Shown here: piece by piece, positions 20,327 to 36,310 of the stretch
How positions within the stretch are numbered: position 1 is the first letter of the stretch
Layout: every line of letters begins with the position of its first letter
Source: Colletes latitarsis
Taxonomy: Eukaryota; Arthropoda; Insecta; Hymenoptera; Colletidae
DNA length: 64,000 nt
Direction: 5' to 3'
Assembly: GCF_051014445.1 (NCBI RefSeq)
Contig: NW_027488366.1
Span: forward strand, 29,344,001 to 29,408,000
Notes under the pieces: model-generated
The model's database searches: none
What the model was told of the DNA's origin: nothing
Seen by the model: the letters and a program-made list of their open reading frames with translations, nothing else
Translations under genes and position numbers: made by a program

Positions 20327-23300
20327 TTATTTTCTGGTTTGGATCACATAGTAATGTGGTACCACGCTGAAACAGTCAATTAAACCTGATTTCGATCAAT
20401 ATTTTAGAGGATAACGCAAGTTAGGTCTGGGATAGGTCTAGGATTTGCCCTCATCAGGCTCTTACTTTCGCATATTTCTCATACTTCATGGCTAGATCCT
20501 GGGCTATTTCTGGATTGGATCACGTAGTAAAGTGGTACCACACTGAAACATTCAATGAAAGCTGGTCTGGATAAATATTTTAGAGGATAACGCATGTTAG
20601 GTCAAGGTTAGGTCTAAGATTTGCCCTCATCAGGCTCACAGTTTCGCGTTTTTCACATACTTGTTGAACAGATCCTGGGCTTTTTCTGGTTTGGATCACG
20701 TAGTAATGTGGTACCACACTGAAACAGTTCATTGAACCTGGTTTCGCTCAATATTTTAGAGGATACCGCATGTTAGGTCTAGGTTAGGTCTGGGATTTGT
20801 TGTCATCAGGCTCATTCTTTCGCATATTTCTTATACTAGATGGCTAGATCCTGGGCTTTTTCTAGATTGCATCACGTAGTAATGTAGTACCACACTGAAA
20901 CAGTCAATGAAACCATGTTTCCATCAATATTTTAGAAGACAACGCAAGTTAGGTCTAGGTAAGGCCTGAGATTTTCACTGATCAGACTCATACTTTCGCA
21001 TTCTTCACATACTTGTTGTACGGATCCTCGGTTTTTTCTGGTTTGGATCACGTAGTAATGTGGTACCACACTGAAACATTCAATTAAACCTGGTCTTGAT
21101 AAATATTTTAGAGAATAACGCATGTTAGGACTGGGTTAGGTCTAGGATTTGCCCTCATCGGGCTCATACTTTCGCATATTTCTCATACTTCATGGCTAGA
21201 TCCTGGGCTATTTCTGGATTGGATCACGTAGTAAAGTGGTACCACACTGAAACATTCAATGAAACCTGGTCTGGATAAATATTTTGGAGGATAACGCATG
21301 TTAGGTCAAGGTTAGGTCTAAGATTTGCCCTCATCAGGCTCACAGTTTCGCGTTTTTCACATACTTGTTGAACAGATCCAGGGTTTTTTCTGGTTTGGAT
21401 CACGTAGTAATGTGGTACCACACTGGAACATTAAATTAAACCTGGTCTTGATAAATATTTTAGAGGATAACGCATGTTAGGTCTGGGTTAGGTCTGTGAT
21501 TTGCCCTCATCAGGGTCATACTTTCGCAGTTTTAACATGCATGTTGACCTGATCGAGGGTTTTTTGTGCTTTGGTTCACGTAGTAAAGTGGTACCACACT
21601 AAAACAGTCAATTAAACCTGGTTTCGATCAATATTTTAGAGGATAACGCATGTTAGGTCTGGGATAGGTCTGGGATTAGCCCTCATCAGGGTCATACTGT
21701 CGCACACTTGACATACTCGTTGATCAGATCCTGGGTTTTTTTCTGGTTTGGATCACGTAGTAATGTGGTACCACACTGAAACAGTCGATTAAACCTGGTT
21801 TCGATCAATATTATTGAGGATAACGCATGTTAGGTCTAGGTTAGGCCTGGGATTTTCACTCATCAGACTCATACTTTCGCATTCTTCACATACTTGTTGA
21901 ACGGACCCTGGGTTTTTTCTGGTTTGGATCACGTAGTAATGTGGGACCACACTGAAACAATCAATTAAACCTGGTCTTGATAAATATTTTAGAGGATAAC
22001 GCATGTTAGGTCTGGGTTAGGTCTAGGATTTGCCCTCATCAGGCTCATACTTTCGCATATTGCTCATACTTCATGGCTAGATCCTGGGCTGTTTCTGGAT
22101 TGTATCACGTAGTAATGTGGTACCACGCTGAAACAGTCAATTAAACCTGATTTCGATCAATATTTTAGAGGATAACGCAAGTTAGGTCTGGGATAGGTCT
22201 AGGATTTGCCCTCATCAGGCTCTTACTTTCGCATATTTCTCATACTTCATGGCTAGATCCAGGGCTATTTCTGGATTGGATCACGTAGTAAAGTGGTACC
22301 ACACTGAAACAATCAATGAAACCTGGTCTGGATAAATAGTTTAGAGGATAACGCAAGTTAGGTCTGGGATAGGTCTAGGATTTGCCCTCATCAGGCTCTT
22401 ACTTTCGCATATTTCTCATACTTCATGGCTAGATCCAGGGCTATTTCTGGATTGGATCACGTAGTAAAGTGGTACCACACTGAAACAATCAATGAAACCT
22501 GGTCTGGATAAATAGTTTAGAGGATATCGCATGTTAGGTCAAGGTTAGGTCTAAGATTTGCCCTCATCAGGCTCACAGTTTCGCGTTTTTCACATAGTTG
22601 TTGAACAGATCCTGGGTTGTTTCTGGTTTGGATCACGTAGTAATGTGGTACCACACTGAAACATTCAATTAAACCTGGTCTTGATAAATACTTTAGAGAA
22701 TAACGCATGTTAGGTCTGGGTTAGGTCTAGGATTTGCCCTCATCGGGCTCATACTTTCGCATATTTCTCATACTTCATGGCTAGATCCTGGGCTATTTCT
22801 GGATTGGATCACGTAGTAAAGTGGTACCACACTGAAACATTCAATGAAACCCGGTCTGGATAAATAGTTTAGAGGATAACGCATGTTAGGTCAAGGTTAG
22901 GTCTAAGATTTGCCCTCTTCAGGCTCACAGTTTCGCGTTTTTCACATACTTGTTGAACAGATCCAGGGTTTTTGTCTGGTTTGGATCACGTAGTAATGTG
23001 GTACCACACTGAAACATTAAATTAAACCTGGTCTTGATAAATATTTTAGAGGATAACGCATGTTAGGTCTGGGTTAGGTCTGTGATTTGCCCTCATCAGG
23101 GTCATACTTTCGCATATTTCTCATACTTCATGGCTAGATCCTCAGCTATTTCTGGATTGGATCACGCAGTAATGTGGTACCACACTGAAACATTCAATTA
23201 AACCTGGTCTTGATAAATACTTTAGAGAATAACGCATGTTAGGTCTGGGTTAGGTCTAGGATTTGCCCTCATCGGGCTCATACTTTCGCATATTTCACAT

Positions 23301-24649
23301 ACTTGTTGAACAGATCCTGGGTTATTTTCTGGTTTGGATCACATAGTAATGTGGTGCCACACTGAAACAGTCGATTAAACCAGGTTTCGCTCAATATTTT
23401 AGAGGATAACGCAAGTTAGGTCTGGGATAGGTCTGGGATTCGCCCTAATCAGGCTCATACATTCGCGTTTTTCACATACTTGTTGAACAGATCCAGGGTT
23501 TTTTCTGGTTTGGATCACGTAGTAATGTGGTACCACACTGAAACATTAAATTAAACCTGGTCTTGATAAATATTTTAGAGGATAACGCATGTTAGGTCTG
23601 GGTTAGGTCTGTGATTTGCCCTCATCAGGGTCATACTTTCGCAGTTTTAACATGCATGTTGACCTGATCGAGGATTTTTTTTGCTTTGGATCACGTAGTA
23701 AAGTGGTACCACACTAAAACAATCAATTATACCTGGTTTCGATCTATATTTTAGAGGATAACGCATGTTAGGTTTGGGATAGGTCTGGGATTAGCCCTCA
23801 TCGGGGTCATACTGTCGCACAGTTGACATACTCGTTGATCAGATCCTGGGTTTTTTTCTGGTTTGGATCACGTGGTAATGTGGTACCACACTGAAACAGT
23901 CGATTAAACCTGGTTTCGATCAATATTATTGAGGATAACGCATGTTAGGTCTAGGTTAGGCCTGGGATTTTCACTCATCAGACTCATACTTTCGCATATT
24001 TCTCATACTTCATGGCTAGATCCTGGGCTATTTCTGGATTGGATCACGCAGTAATGTGGTACCACACTGAAACATTCAATTAAACCTGGTCTTGATAAAT
24101 ATGTTAGAGGATAACGCACGTTAGGTTTGGGTTAGGTCTAGGATTTGCACTCATCAGGCTCATCCTTTCGCATATTTCTCATACTTCATGGCTAGATCCT
24201 GGGCTGTTTCTGGATTGTATCACGTAGTAATGTGGTACCACACTGAAACAGTCCATTAAACCAGGTTTCGCTCAATATTTTAGAGGATAACGCAAGTTAG
24301 GTCTGGGATAGGTCTGGGATTTGACCTCATCAGACTCATACCTTCGCACCCTTCACATACTCGTTGAACAGATCCTGGGATATTTTCTGGTTTGGATCAC
24401 ATAGTAATGTGGTACCACAATGAAACAGTCGATTAAACCAGGTTTCGATCAATATTTTTGAGGATAACGCATGTTAGGTCTAGGTTATGCCTGGGATTTT
24501 CACTCATCAGACTCATACTTTCGCATTCTTCACATACTTGTTGAACGGATCCTGGGTTTTTTCTGGTTTGGATCACGTAGCAATGTGGGACCACACTGAA
24601 ACAGTCAATTAAACCTGGTTTCGATCAATATTTTAGAGAATAATTCATG

Positions 24650-27600
24650 TTAGGACTAGGTTAGGTCTGGGATTTGCTCTTATCAGGCACATTCTTTCGC
24701 ATATTTCTCATACTTGATGGCTAGATCCTGAGCTTTTTCTGGATTGCATAACGTAGTAATGAAGTACAACACTGAAACAGTCAATTAAACCTGGTTTCCA
24801 TCAATATTTTAGAGGATAACGCAAGTTAGGTCTGGGATAGGTCTGGGATTCGCCCTAATCAGGCTCATACATTCGCGTTTTTCACGTAGTTGTTGAACTG
24901 ATCCTGGGTTTTTTCTGGTTTGGATCACGTAGTAATGTGGTACCACACTGAAACAGTCGATTAAACCTCGTTTCGATCAATATTTTAGAGGATAACGCAA
25001 GTTAGGTCTGGGATAGGTCTGGGATTTGACCTCATCAGACTCATACCTTCGCACCGTTCACATACTCGTTGAACAGATCCTGGGTTATTTTCTGCTTTGG
25101 ATCACGTAGTAAAGTGGTGCCACACTGAAACAGTCCATTAAACCTGGTTTCCATCAATATTTTAGAGGACAACGCATGTTAGGTCTAGGTTAGGCCTGCG
25201 ATTTGCCCACATCAGGCTCATACTTTCGCATATTTCTCATACTTCATGGCTAGATCCTGGGCTGTTTCTGGATTGTATCACGTAGTAATGTGATACCACG
25301 CTGAAACAGTCGATTAAACCTGGTTTCGATCAATATTTTAGAGGATAAAGCAAGTTAAGTCTGGGATAGGTCTGGGATTTGACCTGATCAGACTCATACT
25401 TTCGCACACTTCACATACTCGTTGAACTGATCCTGGGTTATTTTCTGGTTTGGATCACATAGTAATGTGGTACCACACTGAAACAGTCGATTAAACCAGG
25501 TTTCGATTAATATTATTGAGGATAACGCATGTTAGGTCTGGGTTAGGTCTGGGATTTGCTCTCATCAGGCTCATTCTTTCGCATATTTCTCATACTTGAT
25601 GGCTAGATCCTGGGCTTTTTCTGGGTCGCATCACGTAGTAATGAAGTACAACACTGAAACAGTCAATTAAACCAGGTTTCCATCAATATTTTAGAGGATA
25701 ACGCATGTTAGGTCTAGGTTAGGTCTGGGATTTTCACTCGTCAGACTCATGCTTTCGCATTCTTCACATACTTGTTGAACGGATCCTGGGTTTTTTCTGG
25801 TTTGGATCACGTAGTAATGTGGTACCACACTGAAACATTCAATTAAACCTGGTCTTGATAAATATTTTAGAGGATAACGCAAGTTAGGTCTGGGATAGGT
25901 CTGGGATTTGACCTCGTCAGACTCATACTTTCGCACCCTTCACATACTCGTTGAACAGATCCTGGGTTTTTTCTGGTTTGGATCACGTAGTAATGTGGTA
26001 CCAGTCTGAAACAGTCGATTAAACCTCGTTTCGATCAATATTTTAGAGGATAACGCAAGTTAGGTCTGGGATAGGTCTGGGATTTGACCTCATCAGACTC
26101 ATACCTTCGCACCCTTCACATACTCGTTGAACAGATCCTGGGATATTTTCTGGTTTGGATCACATAGTAATGTGGTACCACAATGAAACAGTCGATTAAA
26201 CCAGGTTTCGATGAATATTTTTGAGGATAACGCATGTTAGGTCTAGGTTAGGTCTGGGATTTGCTCTTATCAGGCACATTCTTTCGCATATTTCTCATAC
26301 TTGATGGCTAGATCCTGAGCTTTTTCTGGATTGCATAACGTAGTAATGAAGTACAACACTGAAACAGTCAATTAAACCTGGTTTCCATCAATATTTTAGA
26401 GGATAACGCAAGTTAGGTCTGGGATAGGTCTGGGATTCGCCCTAATCAGGCTCATACATTCGCGTTTTTCACGTACTTGTTGAACTGATCCTGGGTTTTT
26501 TCTGGTTTGGATCACGTAGTAATGTGGTACCACACTGAAACAGTCGATTAAACCTCGTTTCGATCAATATTTTAGAGGATAACGCAAGTTAGGTCTGGGA
26601 TAGGTCTGGGATTTGACCTCATCAGACTCATACCTTCGCACCGTTCACATACTCGTTGAACAGATCCTGGGTTATTTTCTGCTTTGGATCACGTAGTAAA
26701 GTGGTGCCACACTGAAACAGTCCATTAAACCTGGTTTCCATCAATATTTTAGAGGACAACGCATGTTAGGTCTAGGTTAGGCCTGCGATTTGCCCACATC
26801 AGGCTCATACTTTCGCATATTTCTCATACTTCATGGCTAGATCCTGGGCTGTTTCTGGATTGTATCACGTAGTAATGTGATACCACGCTGAAACAGTCGA
26901 TTAAACCTGGTTTCGATCAATATTTTAGAGGATAAAGCAAGTTAAGTCTGGGATAGGTCTGGGATTTGACCTGATCAGACTCATACTTTCGCACACTTCA
27001 CATACTCGTTGAACTGATCCTGGGTTATTTTCTGGTTTGGATCACATAGTAATGTGGTACCACACTGAAACAGTCGATTAAACCAGGTTTCGATCAATAT
27101 TTTTGAGGATAACGCATGTTAGGTCTGGGTTAGGTCTGGGATTTGCTCTCATCAGGCTCATTCTTTCGCATATTTCTCATACTTGATGGCTAGATCCTGG
27201 GCTTTTTCTGGGTCGCATCACGTAGTAATGAAGTACAACACTGAAACAGTCAATTAAACCAGGTTTCCATCAATATTTTAGAGGATAACGCATGTTAGGT
27301 CTAGGTTAGGTCTGGGATTTTCACTCGTCAGACTCATGCTTTCGCATTCTTCACATACTTGTTGAACGGATCCTGGGTTTTTTCTGGTTTGGATCACGTA
27401 GTAATGTGGTACCACACTGAAACATTCAATTAAACCTGGTCTTGATAAATATTTTAGAGGATAACGCAAGTTAGGTCTGGGATAGGTCTGGGATTTGACC
27501 TCGTCAGACTCATACTTTCGCACCCTTCACATACTCGTTGAACAGATCCTAGGTTACTTTCTGGTTTGGATCACATAGTAATGTGGTACCACACTGAAAC

Positions 27601-30600
27601 CGTCGATTAAACCAGGTTTCGATCAGTATTTTTGAGGATAACGCATGTTAGGTCTAGGTTAGGTCTGGTATTTTCACTCATCAGACTCATACTTTCGCAT
27701 TCTTCACATACTTGTTGAACGGATCCTAGGTTTTTTCTGGTTTGGATCACGTAGTAATGTGGGACCACACTGAAACAATCAATTACACCTGGTTTCGATC
27801 AATATTTAAGAGAATAATTCATGTTAGGTCTAGTTTAGGTCTGGGATTTGCTCTCATCAGGCTCATTCTTTCGCATATTTCTCATACTTGATGGCTAGAT
27901 CCTGGGCTTTTTCTGGATTGCATCACGTAGTAATGAAGTACAACACTGAAACAGTCAATTAAACCTGGTTTCCATCAATATTTTAGAGGACAACGCAAGT
28001 TAGGTCTGGGATAGGTCTGGGATTTGCCCTCATCAAGCTCATACTTTCGCGTTTTCACATACTTGTTGAACAGATCCTGGGTTTTTTCTGGTTGGGATCC
28101 CGTAGTAGTGTGGTACCACACTGAAACAGTCCATTAAACCTGGTTTCGCTCAATATTTTAGAGGATAACGCATGTTAGGTCTAGGTCAGGCCTGGGATTT
28201 TCACTCATCAGACTCATACTTTCGCATTCTTCACATACTTGTTGAACGGATCCTGGGTTTTTTCTGGTTTGGATCACGTAGTAATGTGGGACCACACCGA
28301 AACAATCAATTAAACCTGGTCTTGATAAATATTTTAGAGGATAACGCATGTTAGGTCTGGGTTAGGTCTAGGATTTGCCCTCGTCAGGCTCATACTTTCG
28401 CATATTTCTCATACTTCATGGCTAGATCCTGGGCTATTTCTGGATTGGATCACGTAGTAATGTGGTTCCACACTGGAACAGTCCATTAAACCTGGTTTGG
28501 ATCAATATCTTAGAGGATAACGCATGTTAGGTCTAGGTTAGGTCTGGGATTTTCACTCATCAGACCCATACTTTCGCATTCTTCACATACTTGTCGAACG
28601 GATCCTAGGTTTTTTCTGGTTTGGATCACGTAGTAATGTGGGACCACACTGAAACAATCAATTACACCTGGTTTCGATCAATATTTAAGAGAATAATTCA
28701 TGTTAGGTCTAGTTTAGGTCTAGGATTTGCCCTCGTCAGGCTCATCCTTTCGCATATTTCTCATACTTCATGGCTAGATCCTGGGCTGTTTCTGGATTGT
28801 ATCACGTAGTAATGTGGTACCACACTGAAACAGTCCATTAAACCAGGTTTCGCTCAATATTTTAGAGGATAACGCAAGTTAGGTCTGGGATAGGTCTGGG
28901 ATTCGCCCTAATCAGGCTCATACATTCGCGTTTTTCACGTACTTGTTGAACTGATCCTGGGTTTTTTCTGGTTTGGATCACGTAGTAATGTGGTACCACA
29001 CTGAAACAGTCGATTAAACCTCGTTTCGATCAATATTTTAGAGGATAACGCAAGTTAGGTCTGGGATAGGTCTGGGATTTGACCTCATCAGACTCATACC
29101 TTCGCACCGTTCACATACTCGTTGAACAGATCCTGGGTTATTTTCTGCTTTGGATCACGTAGTAAAGTGGTGCCACACTGAAACAGTCCATTAAACCTGG
29201 TTTCCATCAATATTTTAGAGGACAACGCATGTTAGGTCTAGGTTAGGCCTGCGATTTGCCCACATCAGGCTCATACTTTCGCATATTTCTCATACTTCAT
29301 GGCTAGATCCTGGGCTGTTTCTGGATTGTATCACGTAGTAATGTGATACCACGCTGAAACAGTCGATTAAACCTGGTTTCGATCAATATTTTAGAGGATA
29401 AAGCAAGTTAAGTCTGGGATAGGTCTGGGATTTGACCTGATCAGACTCATACTTTCGCACACTTCACATACTCGTTGAACTGATCCTGGGTTATTTTCTG
29501 GTTTGGATCACATAGTAATGTGGTACCACACTGAAACAGTCGATTAAACCAGGTTTCGATCAATATTTTTGAGGATAACGCATGTTAGGTCTGGGTTAGG
29601 TCTGGGATTTGCTCTCATCAGGCTCATTCTTTCGCATATTTCTCATACTTGATGGCTAGATCCTGGGCTTTTTCTGGGTCGCATCACGTAGTAATGAAGT
29701 ACAACACTGAAACAGTCAATTAAACCAGGTTTCCATCAATATTTTAGAGGATAACGCATGTTAGGTCTAGGTTAGGTCTGGGATTTTCACTCGTCAGACT
29801 CATGCTTTCGCATTCTTCACATACTTGTTGAACGGATCCTGGGTTTTTTCTGGTTTGGATCACGTAGTAATGTGGTACCACACTGAAACATTCAATTAAA
29901 CCTGGTCTTGATAAATATTTTAGAGGATAACGCAAGTTAGGTCTGGGATAGGTCTGGGATTTGACCTCGTCAGACTCATACTTTCGCACCCTTCACATAC
30001 TCGTTGAACAGATCCTGGGTTACTTTCAGGTTTGGATCACATAGTAATGTGGTACCACACTGAAACAGTCGATTAAACCAGGTTTCGATCAGTATTTTTG
30101 AGGATAACGCATGTTAGGTCTAGGTTAGGTCTGGTATTTTCACTCATCAGACTCATACTTTCGCATTCTTCACATACTTGTTGAACGGATCCTAGGTTTT
30201 TTCTGGTTTGGATCACGTAGTAATGTGGGACCACACTGAAACAATCAATTACACCTGGTTTCGATCAATATTTAAGAGAATAATTCATGTTAGGTCTAGT
30301 TTAGGTCTGGGATTTGCTCTCATCAGGCTCATTCTTTCGCATATTTCTCAAACTTGATGGCTAGATCCTGGGCTTTTTCTGGATTGCATCACGTAGTAAT
30401 GAAGTACAACACTGAAACAGTCAATTAAACCTGGTTTCCATCAATATTTTAGAGGACAACGCAAGTTAGGTCTGGGATAGGTCTGGGATTTGCCCTCATC
30501 AAGCTCATACTTTCGCGTTTTTCACATACTTGTTGAACAGATCCTGGGTTTTTTCTGGTTTGGATCACGTAGTAATGTGGGACCACACTGAAACAATCAA

Positions 30601-33600
30601 TTAAACCTGGTCTTGATAAATATTTTAGAGGATAACGCATATTAGGTCTGGGTTAGGTCTAGGATTTGCCCTCGTCAGGCTCATACTTTCGCATATTTCT
30701 CATACTTCATGGCTAGATCCTGGGCTATTTCTGGATTGGATCACGTAGTAATGTGGTTCCACACTGGAACAGTCCATTAAACCTGGTTTGGATCAATATC
30801 TTAGAGGATAACGCATGTTAGGTCTAGGTTAGGTCTGGGATTTTCACTCATCAGACCCATACTTTCGCATTCTTCACATACTTGTCGAACGGATCCTGGG
30901 TTTTTTCTGGTTTGGATCACGTAGTAATGTGGGACCATACTGAAACAATCAATTAAACCTGGTCTTGATAAATATTTTAGAGGATAACGCATGTTAGGTC
31001 TGGGATAGGTCTGGGATTTGCCCTCATCAGACTCATACTTTCGCACATTTCACATACTTGTTGAACAGATCCTGGGTTATTTTCTGGTTTGGATCACATA
31101 GTAATGTGGTGCCACACTGAAACAGTCGATTAAACCAGGTTTCGCTCAATATTTTAGAGGATAACGCAAGTTAGGTCTGGGATAGGTCTGGGATTCGCCC
31201 TAATCAGGCTCATACATTCGCGTTTTTCACATACTTGTTGAACAGATCCAGGGTTTTTTCTGGTTTGGATCACGTAGTAATGTGGTACCACACTGAAACA
31301 TTAAATTAAACCTGGTCTTGATAAATATTTTAGAGGATAACGCATGTTAGGTCTGGGTTAGGTCTGTGATTTGCCCTCATCAGGGTCATACTTTCGCAGT
31401 TTTAACATGCATGTTGACCTGATCGAGGGTTTTTTTTGCTTTGGATCACGTAGTAAAGTGGTACCACACTAAAACAATCAATTATACCTGGTTTCGATCA
31501 ATATTTTAGAGGATAACGCATGTTAGGTCTGGGATAGGTCTGGGATTAACCCTCATCGGGGTCATACTGTCGCACAGTTGACATACTCGTTGATCAGATC
31601 CTGGGTTTTTTTCTGGTTTGGATCACGTGGTAATGTGGTACCACACTGAAACAGTCGATTAAACCTGGTTTCGATCAATATTATTGAGGATAACGCATGT
31701 TAGGTCTAGGTTAGGCCTGGGATTTTCACTCATCAGACTCATACTTTCGCATATTTCTCATACTTCATGGCTAGATCCTGGGCTATTTCTGGATTGGATC
31801 ACGCAGTAATGTGGTACCACACTGAAACATTCAATTAAACCTGGTCTTGATAAATATGTTAGAGGATAACGCACGTTAGGTTTGGGTTAGGTCTAGGATT
31901 TGCACTCATCAGACTCATCCTTTCGCATATTTCTCATACTTCATGGCTAGATCCTGGGCTGTTTCTGGATTGTATCACGTAGTAATGTGGTACCACACTG
32001 AAACAGTCCATTAAACCAGGTTTCGCTCAATATTTTAGAGGATAACGCAAGTTAGGTCTGGGATAGGTCTGGGATTCGCCCTAATCAGGCTCATACATTC
32101 GCGTTTTTCACGTACTTGTTGAACTGATCCTGGGTTTTTTCTGGTTTGGATCACGTAGTAATGTGGTACCAGTCTGAAACAGTCGATTAAACCTCGTTTC
32201 GATCAATATTTTAGAGGATAACGCAAGTTAGGTCTGGGATAGGTCTGGGATTTGACCTCATCAGACTCATACCTTCGCACCCTTCACATACTCGTTGAAC
32301 AGATCCTGGGATATTTTCTGGTTTGGATCACATAGTAATGTGGTACCACAATGAAACAGTCGATTAAACCAGGTTTCGATGAATATTTTTGAGGATAACG
32401 CATGTTAGGTCTAGGTTAGGTCTGGGATTTGCTCTTATCAGGCACATTCTTTCGCATATTTCTCATACTTGATGGCTAGATCCTGAGCTTTTTCTGGATT
32501 GCATAACGTAGTAATGAAGTACAACACTGAAACAGTCAATTAAACCTGGTTTCCATCAATATTTTAGAGGATAACGCAAGTTAGGTCTGGGATAGGTCTG
32601 GGATTCGCCCTAATCAGGCTCATACATTCGCGTTTTTCACGTACTTGTTGAACTGATCCTGGGTTTTTTCTGGTTTGGATCACGTAGTAATGTGGTACCA
32701 CACTGAAACAGTCGATTAAACCTCGTTTCGATCAATATTTTAGAGGATAACGCAAGTTAGGTCTGGGATAGGTCTGGGATTTGACCTCATCAGACTCATA
32801 CCTTCGCACCGTTCACATACTCGTTGAACAGATCCTGGGTTATTTTCTGCTTTGGATCACGTAGTAAAGTGGTGCCACACTGAAACAGTCCATTAAACCT
32901 GGTTTCCATCAATATTTTAGAGGACAACGCATGTTAGGTCTAGGTTAGGCCAGCGATTTGCCCACATCAGGCTCATACTTTCGCATATTTCTCATACTTC
33001 ATGGCTAGATCCTGGGCTGTTTCTGGATTGTATCACGTAGTAATGTGATACCGCGCTGAAACAGTCGATTAAACCTGGTTTCGATCAATATTTTAGAGGA
33101 TAAAGCAAGTTAAGTCTGGGATAGGTCTGGGATTTGACCTGATCAGACTCATACTTTCGCACACTTCACATACTCGTTGAACTGATCCTGGGTTATTTTC
33201 TGGTTTGGATCACATAGTAATGTGGTACCACACTGAAACAGTCGATTAAACCAGGTTTCGATCAATATTTTTGAGGATAACGCATGTTAGGTCTGGGTTA
33301 GGTCTGGGATTTGCTCTCATCAGGCTCATTCTTTCGCATATTTCTCATACTTGATGGCTAGATCCTGGGCTTTTTCTGGGTCGCATCACGTAGTAATGAA
33401 GTACAACACTGAAACAGTCAATTAAACCAGGTTTCCATCAATATTTTAGAGGATAACGCATGTTAGGTCTAGGTTAGGTCTGGGATTTTCACTCGTCAGA
33501 CTCATGCTTTCGCATTCTTCACATACTTGTTGAACGGATCCTGGGTTTTTTCTGGTTTGGATCACGTAGTAATGTGGTACCACACTGAAACATTCAATTA

Positions 33601-33720
33601 AACCTGGTCTTGATAAATATTTTAGAGGATAACGCAAGTTAGGTCTGGGATAGGTCTGGGATTTGACCTCGTCAGACTCATACTTTCGCACCCTTCACAT
33701 ACTCGTTGAACAGATCCTAG
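24650..33720. repeat. Block amplified four times
   Basis: A block of about 1.1-1.3 kb, marked by GGATTCGCCCTAATCAGG at its start and by TCACTCGTCAGACTCATGC near its end, occurs at about 24.65-25.96, 26.24-27.54, 28.87-30.0 and 32.56-33.72 kb. The end marker is spaced 1,587, 2,466 and 3,702 bp apart, or 9, 14 and 21 monomers. The end marker alone also occurs at about 42.8 and 46.1 kb. Confidence 0.75.
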
Positions 33721-34599
33721 GTTACTTTCTGGTTTGGATCACATAGTAGTGTGGTACCACACTGAAACAGTCCATTAAACCTGGTTTCGCTCAATATTTT
33801 AGAGGATAACGCATGTTAGGTCTAGGTCAGGCCTGGGATTTTCACTCATCAGACTCATACTTTCGCATTCTTCACATACTTGTTGAACGGATCCTGGGTT
33901 TTTTCTGGTTTGGATCACGTAGTAATGTGGGACCACACCGAAACAATCAATTACACCTGGTTTCGATCAATATTTAAGAGAATAATTCATGTTAGGTCTA
34001 GTTTAGGTCTGGGATTTGCTCTCATCAGGCTCATTCTTTCGCATATTTCTCATACTTCATGGCTAGATCCTGGGCTATTTCTGGATTGGATCACGTAGTA
34101 ATGTGGTTCCACACTGGAACAGTCCATTAAACCTGGTTTGGATCAATATCTTAGAGGATAACGCATGTTAGGTCTAGGTTAGGTCTGGGATTTTCACTCA
34201 TCAGACCCATACTTTCGCATTCTTCACATACTTGTCGAACGGATCCTGGGTTTTTTCTGGTTTGGATCACGTAGTAATGTGGGACCACACTGAAACAATC
34301 AATTAAACCTGGTCTTGATAAATATTTTAGAGGATAACGCATGTAAGGTCTGGGATAGGTCTGGGATTTGCCCTCATCAGACTCATACTTTCGCACATTT
34401 CACATACTTGTTGAACAGATCCTGGGTTATTTTCTGGTTTGGATCACATAGTAATGTGGTGCCACACTGAAACAGTCGATTAAACCAGGTTTCGATCAAT
34501 ATTTTTGAGGATAACGCATGTTAGGTCTAGGTTAGCCCTGGGATTTTCACTCATCAAACTCATACTTTCGCATTCTTCACATACTTGTTGAACGGATCC

Positions 34600-36000
34600 T
34601 GGGTTTTTTCTGGTTTGCATCACGTAGTAACGTGGGACCACACTGAAACAGTCAATTAAACCTGGTTTCGATCAATATTTTAGAGGATAACGCAAGTTAG
34701 GTCTGGGATAGGTCTGGGTTTTGCCCTCATCAGGCTCATACTTTCGCGGTTTTCACATACTTGTTGAACAGATCCTGGGTTTTTTCTGGTTTGGATCACG
34801 TAGTAGTGTGGTACCACACAGAAACAGTCCATTAAACCTGGTTGCGATCAATATTTTAGAGGATAACGCATGTTAGGTCTGGGTTAGGTCTAGGATTTGC
34901 CCTCATCAGGCTCATTCTTTCGCATATTTCTTATACTTGATGGCTAGATCCTAGGCTTTTTCTGGATTGCATCACGTAGTAATGTGGTACCACACTGAAG
35001 CATTCAATTAAACCTGGTCTTGATAAATATTTTAGAGGATAACGCATGTTAGGTCTGGGACAGGTGTGGGATTTGCCATCATCAGGCTCATACTTTCGCA
35101 GTTTTAACATGCATGCTGACCTGATCGAGGGTTTTTTCTGCTTTGGATCACGTAGTAAAGTGGTACCACACTAAAACTGTCAATTAAACATGGTTTCGAT
35201 CAATATTTTAGAGGATATCGCAAGTTAGGTCTGGGATAGGTCTGTGATTTGCCCTCATCAGACTCATACTTTCGCACACTTCACATACTCGTTGATCAGA
35301 TCCTGGGTTTTTTTCTGGTTTGGTTCACGTAGTAATGTGGTACCACACTGAAACATTCATTTAAACCTGGTCTTGATAAATATTTTAGAGGATTACGCAT
35401 GTTAGGTCTGGGTTAGGTCTAGGATTTGCCCTCATCAGGCTCATACTTTCGCATATTTCTCATACTTCATGGCTAGATCCTGGGCTATTTCTGGATTGTA
35501 TCACGTAGTAATGTGGTACCACGCTGAAACACTCAATTAAACCTGGTCTTGATAAATATTTTAGAGGATAACGCAAGTTAGGTCTGGGATAGGTCTAAGA
35601 TTTGCCCTCATCAGGCTCACAGTTTCGCGTTTTTCACATACTTGTTGAACGGATCCTGTGCTTTTTCTGGTTTGGAACACGTAGTAATGTGGGACCACAC
35701 TGAAACAATCAATTAAACCTGGTCTTGATTAATATTTTAGAGGATAACGCATGTTAGGTCTGGGTTAGGTCTAGGATTTGCCCTCGTCAGGCTCATACTT
35801 TCGCATATTTCACATACTTCATGGCTATATCCTGGGCTATTTCTGGGTTGGATCACGTAGTAATGTGGTACCACACTGAAACTGTCAATTAAACCTGGTT
35901 TCGATCAATATTTTAGAGGATAACGCAAGTTAGGTCTGGGATAGGTCTAAGATTTGCCCTCATCAGGCTCACAGTTTCGCGTTTTTCACATACTTGTTGA
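34600..36000. repeat. Segment recurring about 9.5 kb and 12.9 kb downstream
   Basis: Marked by the private variant TGAAGCATTC at 34996; it recurs at 44511 and 47857. The first offset is 9,515 bp (54 monomers); the last two are 3,346 bp apart. Confidence 0.7.
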
Positions 36001-36310
36001 ACGGATCCTGGGTTTTTTCTGGTTTGGATTACGTAGTAGTGTGGTTCCACACTAAAACTGTCACTTAAACCTAGTTTCGATCAATATTTTAGAGGATATC
36101 GCAAGTTAGGTCTGGGATAGGTCTGTGATTTGCCCTCATCAGACTCATACTTTCGCACACTTCACATACTCGTTGATCAGATCCTGGGTTTTTTTCTGGT
36201 TTGGTTCACGTAGTAATGTGGTACCACACTGAAACATTCAATTAAACCTGGTCTTGATAAATATTTTAGAGGATAACGCATGTTAGGTCTGGGTTAGGTC
36301 TAGGATTTGC

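Noticed and set aside
28172..28354. Plus-strand frames of about 60-72 codons in the satellite
   Set aside because: They also repeat with the monomer and have no coding signature.
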